This document shows, one piece after another, positions 5,816 to 9,148 of a stretch of DNA of 9,148 nucleotides. How positions within the stretch are numbered: the stretch's first letter is position 1; each line of letters starts with the position of its first letter. The position numbers and the translations under genes were made by a program. The DNA is from Sphingobacteriales bacterium (lineage in GTDB: Bacteria > Bacteroidota > Bacteroidia > Chitinophagales > Chitinophagaceae). The notes beneath the pieces were generated by a model. The model made no database searches. It had not been told where the DNA came from and saw only the letters and a program-made list of their open reading frames with translations. The stretch spans positions 1-9,148 of the forward strand of contig JAHEFC010000146.1 of NCBI GenBank assembly GCA_024640385.1. The letters run 5' to 3'.

Positions 5816-6475
5816 ATGTTTTGCAGTCAACTCATATCATCTGAAATAATTCCACTGACCCTTCAGGATTCAGTGGGCTATGCCATTCAGGTGATGGAGG
5901 ACAAGAAAGTCTCGCATCTGCCTGTGGTTGAAGGAGATAAGTACCTGGGTATGATCGATGAAGACGATCTCCTGGACGAGAAGCCTGAAACGAAGCTGCT
6001 CGAAGTGGCAGGGGAACTGGTGGGTAATGCGGTAAGATCGGGGGATCATTTCCTGATAGCCGTCAAACTTTGTTACCTATACCAGCTCGACCTGGTTCCT
6101 GTGGCAAACGAAAAACAGGATTTTGAAGGAACTATTACCCGGGAAGTCCTTTTCAGGAATCTGGCCCAGCAAACCGGCTCAGATGAATATGGATCCATGG
6201 TGGTGCTGGAAATGGAGAAGAAAGACTATTCACCGGGCCTTTTCAACCGATTGGTAGAATCAAATGATGCAGTTATCACTCAACTCAACTCCTGGTCCGA
6301 TCCTTCCACCAGCCTCATGACCGTCATAATCAGGATCAATAAGGAGGAGGTCTCCGATATAGTCGCCACTTTCCAGCGGCATGATTTTACAGTAAGATAT
6401 TACCTGGGTGAAGAGCTTTTCAGGAACGAATTGCAAAGTAACCTGGATCACCTTATGAATTATCTTAATATGTGA
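5816..6475 (+). CDS. CBS domain pair protein with ACT-like C-terminal domain
   Basis: This 219-residue soluble protein begins with two CBS motifs. The first is about residues 1-55 (PLTLQDSVGYAIQVM, KVSHLPVVEGDKYLGMIDEDDLL) and the second about 65-118 (YQLDLVPVANE, EGTITREVLFRNLA), weaker and lacking some usual residues. CBS pairs bind adenosine ligands such as AMP, ATP or S-adenosylmethionine, or NAD. Residues 126-200 (MVVLEMEKKDYSPGLFNRLV, then TVIIRINKEEVSDIVATFQRHDF) show a beta-alpha-beta-beta-alpha-beta order like an ACT domain; this is inference from pattern. From general knowledge, a CBS protein of this kind commonly lies beside nadK in Bacteroidota; here an Omp85-type gene sits between them. 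A role in sensing adenine or pyridine nucleotides is possible but unproven. Upstream, TTTG (5770-5773), 17 bp and TACGTTAT (5791-5798) is a weak promoter candidate. Confidence 0.82.
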   Translation: MFCSQLISSEIIPLTLQDSVGYAIQVMEDKKVSHLPVVEGDKYLGMIDEDDLLDEKPETKLLEVAGELVGNAVRSGDHFLIAVKLCYLYQLDLVPVANEKQDFEGTITREVLFRNLAQQTGSDEYGSMVVLEMEKKDYSPGLFNRLVESNDAVITQLNSWSDPSTSLMTVIIRINKEEVSDIVATFQRHDFTVRYYLGEELFRNELQSNLDHLMNYLNM

Positions 6476-6509
6476 TAATAATTATACTGCCATGGTCGGC
6501 GGGTATTAT

Positions 6510-6517
6510 TATTTTTG
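6510..6517 (+). promoter_or_regulatory. -7 box of the Omp85-type gene
   Basis: TATTTTTG is a full match to TAnnTTTG and ends 9 bp before ATG 6527, implying a very short leader. It overlaps the alternative in-frame TTG at 6515, which argues against that longer start. It gives the gene its own promoter although the CBS gene stops only about 50 bp upstream. Confidence 0.5.
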
Positions 6518-6526
6518 CAAAGGGCT

Positions 6527-7957
6527 ATGAGGCTATCAGGAAAAAATATTTTTATTGCCGTATTGTGCTGCTTTCTGTCGCTGGGAGCAAGAAGTCAGAA
6601 TAAGGAAAGCGATACCATTCCCATATACAGCCCTGTGCTTGACGAGGCCAAGGTAACCATCCGGCACATAGGGATCATTGGCAATAAGAAAACCAAATCA
6701 CATATTGTACTGCGCGAGGTGACCCTGCAGGAAGGAACAGCATATTCCATGTCGTACATACTTGTGGCGTTGCAGAAAAGCCGGCAGAACCTGATGAACA
6801 CTGCTTTGTTTGTTGATGCTTCCGTTGACTTCACTAACTGGTATAACGATTCGCTGGACATTGTGGTAGATGTAAAGGAAAGATGGTATTATTTTCCTTT
6901 CCCCATATTCAAACCCATCGACCGTAACTGGAATGTATGGATAAACCAGTACAATGTAAGTTTCGACAGGGTGAACTATGGGATCAAATTCCTGGGCATG
7001 AACATAACAGGAAGAAACGATAAACTGACGGTTTACCTGGTTGGAGGTTATACCAAACAAATAGCACTGACATACGAAAATCCCTATGTAGGCAAAAGCC
7101 TTAAGCATGGTCTGTCTACCGAAATTTCGTATAGCCAGAACCGTGAGGTCAATTATACTACCAGGGGAAATCAACAGGTATTCTACAGTGACTCAAGCCG
7201 ATTTGTAAGAACGAAATTCATAATTGGCGGAGGCTACTCGTACAGGAAGGGATCTACAGTCAGGCATACGGTTAAACTCAATTACGCTTTTGAAACAGTT
7301 GCCGATACCGTGGCCGAACTGAATCCGAAATATTTTGGCTCTGGAAAATCAAGTACAAGTTTTCCGGAACTCATGTACAGGTATCAGTATCTTGGTGTCA
7401 ACTATATTCCATATCCTACAACCGGGTTCAGGTGGGATTTCACTTTCCTGAAAAGGGGATTGGGTGGGACCATGGATCTGACTTCTGTCAACATGAAAGC
7501 GGCAAAATACTGGGCACTCCCGAAAAAATTCTTTTATTCAGTGCAGGCAGATGCCACACTGAAAGTGCCATTTGATCAGCCTTATTACAACCTGCCAATG
7601 ATGGGTTATGGCGACAACTATCTCAGGGGGCTTGAATATTATGTGGTGGATGGAGTTGTGGGCGGTATGATCCGCAATACGGTCAGGAAACAGATCTTCG
7701 ACCTGAAATGGAAAACGGGCCTCAAGTCCAGGACTTACGGAACCATACCTTTCAAGATATTCATGAAAGCATATGGCGATGTGGGATATTCCTATAACAA
7801 GAACAACTACACACTGAACAGCCTGACGAATAAATTACTTTACACCGGAGGCTTTGGTATTGACATACTCACTATATACGACGTTGTATTCAAACTTGAA
7901 TACAGTTTCAACCAACTGGGTGAAAGAGCCATGTTCATTCATATGAATGAATTTTAA
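6527..7957 (+). CDS. Omp85/BamA-superfamily outer membrane protein with one POTRA-like domain
   Basis: From ATG 6527 the protein has 476 residues. Residues 1-23 are a signal peptide (KNIFIAVLCCFLSLGARS, then Q). Residues 43-118 look like one POTRA domain (VTIRHIGIIGNKKTKSHIVLREVTL, then VDASVDF and LDIVVDVKERW). The rest, about 130-476, alternates strands rich in Tyr and Phe. YLRGLEYYVVDG (365-376) corresponds to the [VL]RG motif of the L6 loop in Omp85 barrels, NYIPYPTTGF to the conserved YP..G element, and GIDILTIYDVVFKLEYSFNQLGE to the final strands. It ends in Phe, as expected for recognition by the BAM machinery. At this length, with one POTRA, it is not the main BamA, which usually has five; a TamA-like or specialised assembly or secretion role is inference. 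It lies between the CBS gene and nadK. Confidence 0.85.
   Translation: MRLSGKNIFIAVLCCFLSLGARSQNKESDTIPIYSPVLDEAKVTIRHIGIIGNKKTKSHIVLREVTLQEGTAYSMSYILVALQKSRQNLMNTALFVDASVDFTNWYNDSLDIVVDVKERWYYFPFPIFKPIDRNWNVWINQYNVSFDRVNYGIKFLGMNITGRNDKLTVYLVGGYTKQIALTYENPYVGKSLKHGLSTEISYSQNREVNYTTRGNQQVFYSDSSRFVRTKFIIGGGYSYRKGSTVRHTVKLNYAFETVADTVAELNPKYFGSGKSSTSFPELMYRYQYLGVNYIPYPTTGFRWDFTFLKRGLGGTMDLTSVNMKAAKYWALPKKFFYSVQADATLKVPFDQPYYNLPMMGYGDNYLRGLEYYVVDGVVGGMIRNTVRKQIFDLKWKTGLKSRTYGTIPFKIFMKAYGDVGYSYNKNNYTLNSLTNKLLYTGGFGIDILTIYDVVFKLEYSFNQLGERAMFIHMNEF
7934..7951. repeat. Perfect 18-bp palindrome at the 3' end of the Omp85-type gene
   Basis: TTCATTCATATGAATGAA equals its own reverse complement. It covers the last codons of the barrel gene (residues FIHMNEF) and is followed by TTTTAATACTTTC. 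As RNA it would give a 7-bp AU-rich stem with an AUAU loop, weak for an intrinsic terminator. It could also be a dimeric protein binding site about 30 bp upstream of nadK, or chance within coding sequence. Confidence 0.6.
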
Positions 7958-7980
7958 TACTTTCACCCCAACATTGCAGC

Positions 7981-8859
7981 ATGAAAATAGCTATATACAG
8001 CCGGGGAGGTGAGAGTGTTGATGTGAATGATCTTAAGATCCTTCTATCTGCACTGCAGGAAGGGAAATGCATGGCCAGCCTCTACCAGGATTATTTTAAC
8101 CAGGTTAAAGACAGTTTGCCAGCTGCTGATGTGTATGATACATTTTCAACTTCGGAAGACCTTGACGACAGTTTCGATTGCATGATCAGTCTGGGAGGTG
8201 ATGGAACACTGCTTGATACGGTAACGCTGATCCGTGAAAAAAATATTCCCGTACTCGGTGTCAATTTCGGCAGATTGGGATTCCTCGCTTCGTTAGGAAA
8301 GGAAGATATTCAAACCGCAGTTACTGCATTGATCGAAAGAACATTTGTGATCGAAAAAAGAACACTGATACATCTGGATGCAGATATTCCGCTGTTTGGA
8401 GAAACGCCCTATGCACTGAATGAATTCGCCATTCATAAAAGGGAAACCTCACCCATGATCAAGATCCACACCTACCTGAACGGGGAGTTCCTGAATACAT
8501 ATTGGGCAGATGGATTGATCGTTTCCACGCCCACGGGTTCTACCGGTTACTCCCTCAGTTGCAATGGCCCGGTGGTGTTCCCTGAATCAGGAAGTTTTGT
8601 GATCACCCCGGTGGCACCGCACAATCTAAATGTCCGCCCCATCGTCATCCCCGATAATAACATCATATCATTTGAAGTGGAAGGCAGAATGGACCAGTTC
8701 ATCTGTGCACTGGACTCCAGGAAAGAAACAGTTGACCGCACAGTGCAACTTGCGGTAAAAAAAGAAAGTTTCACTATTGGCCTGGTCAGGCTGAATGAGA
8801 ACAATTTCCTCCAGACCCTGAGGAAAAAACTTGCCTGGGGATTTGATACCAGGAACTGA
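7981..8859 (+). CDS. nadK: NAD kinase
   Basis: This 292-residue protein is a full-length NAD kinase, the cytoplasmic enzyme that phosphorylates NAD to NADP with ATP (or polyphosphate in some species) and so sets the NADP pool. Visible signatures are LGGDGTLLD (71-79) with the GGDGT phosphate-binding motif and catalytic Asp74, GVNFGRLGFLAS (93-104), the NE pair (Asn147, Glu148) for the NAD ribose, WADGLIVSTPTGSTGYSLS (175-193), and TPVAPHNLNVRP (209-220). All key residues are present. It starts 23 bp after the barrel gene stop; only a weak box (TACTTTCA, 7958-7965) lies between, so it probably also depends on read-through. No Shine-Dalgarno site is seen. The stop codon is directly followed by a 7-bp repeat array. 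Confidence 0.97.
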   Translation: MKIAIYSRGGESVDVNDLKILLSALQEGKCMASLYQDYFNQVKDSLPAADVYDTFSTSEDLDDSFDCMISLGGDGTLLDTVTLIREKNIPVLGVNFGRLGFLASLGKEDIQTAVTALIERTFVIEKRTLIHLDADIPLFGETPYALNEFAIHKRETSPMIKIHTYLNGEFLNTYWADGLIVSTPTGSTGYSLSCNGPVVFPESGSFVITPVAPHNLNVRPIVIPDNNIISFEVEGRMDQFICALDSRKETVDRTVQLAVKKESFTIGLVRLNENNFLQTLRKKLAWGFDTRN

Positions 8860-8900
8860 GCAGGTTGTAGGTGGCAGGTTGCAGGTTGCAGAAGCAGGTT
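8860..8900 (+). repeat. Short heptamer array, GCAGGTT, starting on the base after the nadK stop
   Basis: Units read GCAGGTT, GTAGGTG, GCAGGTT, GCAGGTT, a six-base GCAGAA and GCAGGTT. The first base of the array is the first base after TGA (8857-8859). The complementary AACCTGC does not occur downstream in the window, so unlike the arrays at 790-999 and 3430-3505 it is a single arm. The unit shares the period of the first array but not its sequence. Function is unknown. Confidence 0.85.
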
Positions 8901-8922
8901 AAGAATACATAACTAACTATCA

Positions 8923-8962
8923 ATTAACAGACTATTTAGATCATTAACAGACTAATTAGATC
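8923..8962 (+). repeat. Tandem 20-bp duplication upstream of the DUF6089 promoter
   Basis: ATTAACAGACTATTTAGATC (8923-8942) is followed directly by ATTAACAGACTAATTAGATC (8943-8962), differing at one base. A more degraded copy may lie at about 8903-8922. The unit equals about two helical turns and ends 1 bp before the -7 box, so the second copy covers the expected -33 region. It could be a duplicated operator or a simple duplication. Confidence 0.8.
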
Positions 8963-8963
8963 A

Positions 8964-8971
8964 TATTTTCG
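8964..8971 (+). promoter_or_regulatory. -7 box of the DUF6089 gene
   Basis: TATTTTCG matches TAnnTTTG at 7 of 8 positions and lies 12 bp before ATG 8984. The -33 region falls within the second copy of the 20-bp repeat, where no clear TTG is present. Confidence 0.4.
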
Positions 8972-8983
8972 TTTTTTTGAGCA

Positions 8984-9148
8984 ATGGGTATGAGAATCTT
9001 AAAGCTTATTCCGGTATTATTGATCTGTCTGAAGGCCTGGGCCCAGCCTCAGGCAACGGTTTATGAAGGCGAAATTGGTATTAGTGCTGGAATGGCTCAC
9101 TATTTTGGGGACCTGAATAACCGGGCGAGCCTTAACAGACCTAAAATG
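8984..9148 (+). CDS. DUF6089-like outer membrane beta-barrel protein, N-terminal 55 codons
   Basis: The frame opens at ATG 8984 and runs off the window end. It begins MGMRILKLIPVLLICLKAWAQ, a signal peptide with likely cleavage after AWA or AWAQ. The mature start YEGEIGISAGMAHYFGDLNNRASLN has the EIG..aG...Y.GDLN pattern of DUF6089 family barrels of Bacteroidota. From general knowledge, a gene of this type often follows nadK and precedes the isoprenyl transferase gene and bamA, which would lie beyond the window. An internal ATG at 8990 is an alternative start with the same signal peptide core. The strands that would confirm a barrel are not in the window. Confidence 0.75.
   Translation, partial: MGMRILKLIPVLLICLKAWAQPQATVYEGEIGISAGMAHYFGDLNNRASLNRPKM

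Noticed and set aside
6515..6526. TTG start of the Omp85-type gene
   Set aside because: It overlaps the TATTTTTG promoter box; ATG 6527 gives a normal signal peptide.

Overview
The window is chromosomal DNA from a Bacteroidota bacterium, most likely in or near the Chitinophagaceae. It encodes the gliding protein GldC, a cargo protein with a type IX secretion (T9SS) tail, and the Bacteroidota-restricted families DUF4290 and DUF6089. Promoter-like sites follow the Bacteroidota -7 pattern TAnnTTTG, and almost no gene has a Shine-Dalgarno site. I see no tRNA, rRNA, transposase, phage gene or CRISPR array. Most genes are ordinary housekeeping or envelope genes; the unexplained part is the repeat structures between them.

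Minus strand, 1-2165. Reading leftwards these are a secreted T9SS cargo protein (990-2165), a large inverted pair of 7-bp repeat arrays (790-999), a DUF4290 protein (61-750) and the first 17 codons of murA (1-51). DUF4290 and murA are 9 bp apart and look like an operon.

Plus strand, 2305-5734. A GT4 glycosyltransferase is transcribed divergently from the T9SS cargo gene and is followed by a second inverted array with an 8-bp unit (3430-3505). After it come gldC, a YqeY-family gene and a CvpA-family gene, separated by 3-4 bp (operon). An alpha/beta hydrolase follows, apparently starting at TTG with its own Shine-Dalgarno site.

Plus strand, 5816-9148. A CBS-domain protein, an Omp85-superfamily outer membrane barrel with one POTRA-like domain, NAD kinase (nadK) and the start of a DUF6089 outer membrane protein (cut by the window end) lie in series. 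Between nadK and DUF6089 are a third short array of 7-bp units and a 20-bp tandem duplication.

Functional themes are envelope biogenesis (MurA, GT4, Omp85, DUF6089, T9SS cargo, GldC) and NADP supply. The best candidate for something undescribed is a recurring layout: three arrays with 7- or 8-bp units and unrelated sequences, each touching a stop codon. Two are inverted pairs that would fold into long hairpins in the transcript, with the purine-rich arm next to the stop.
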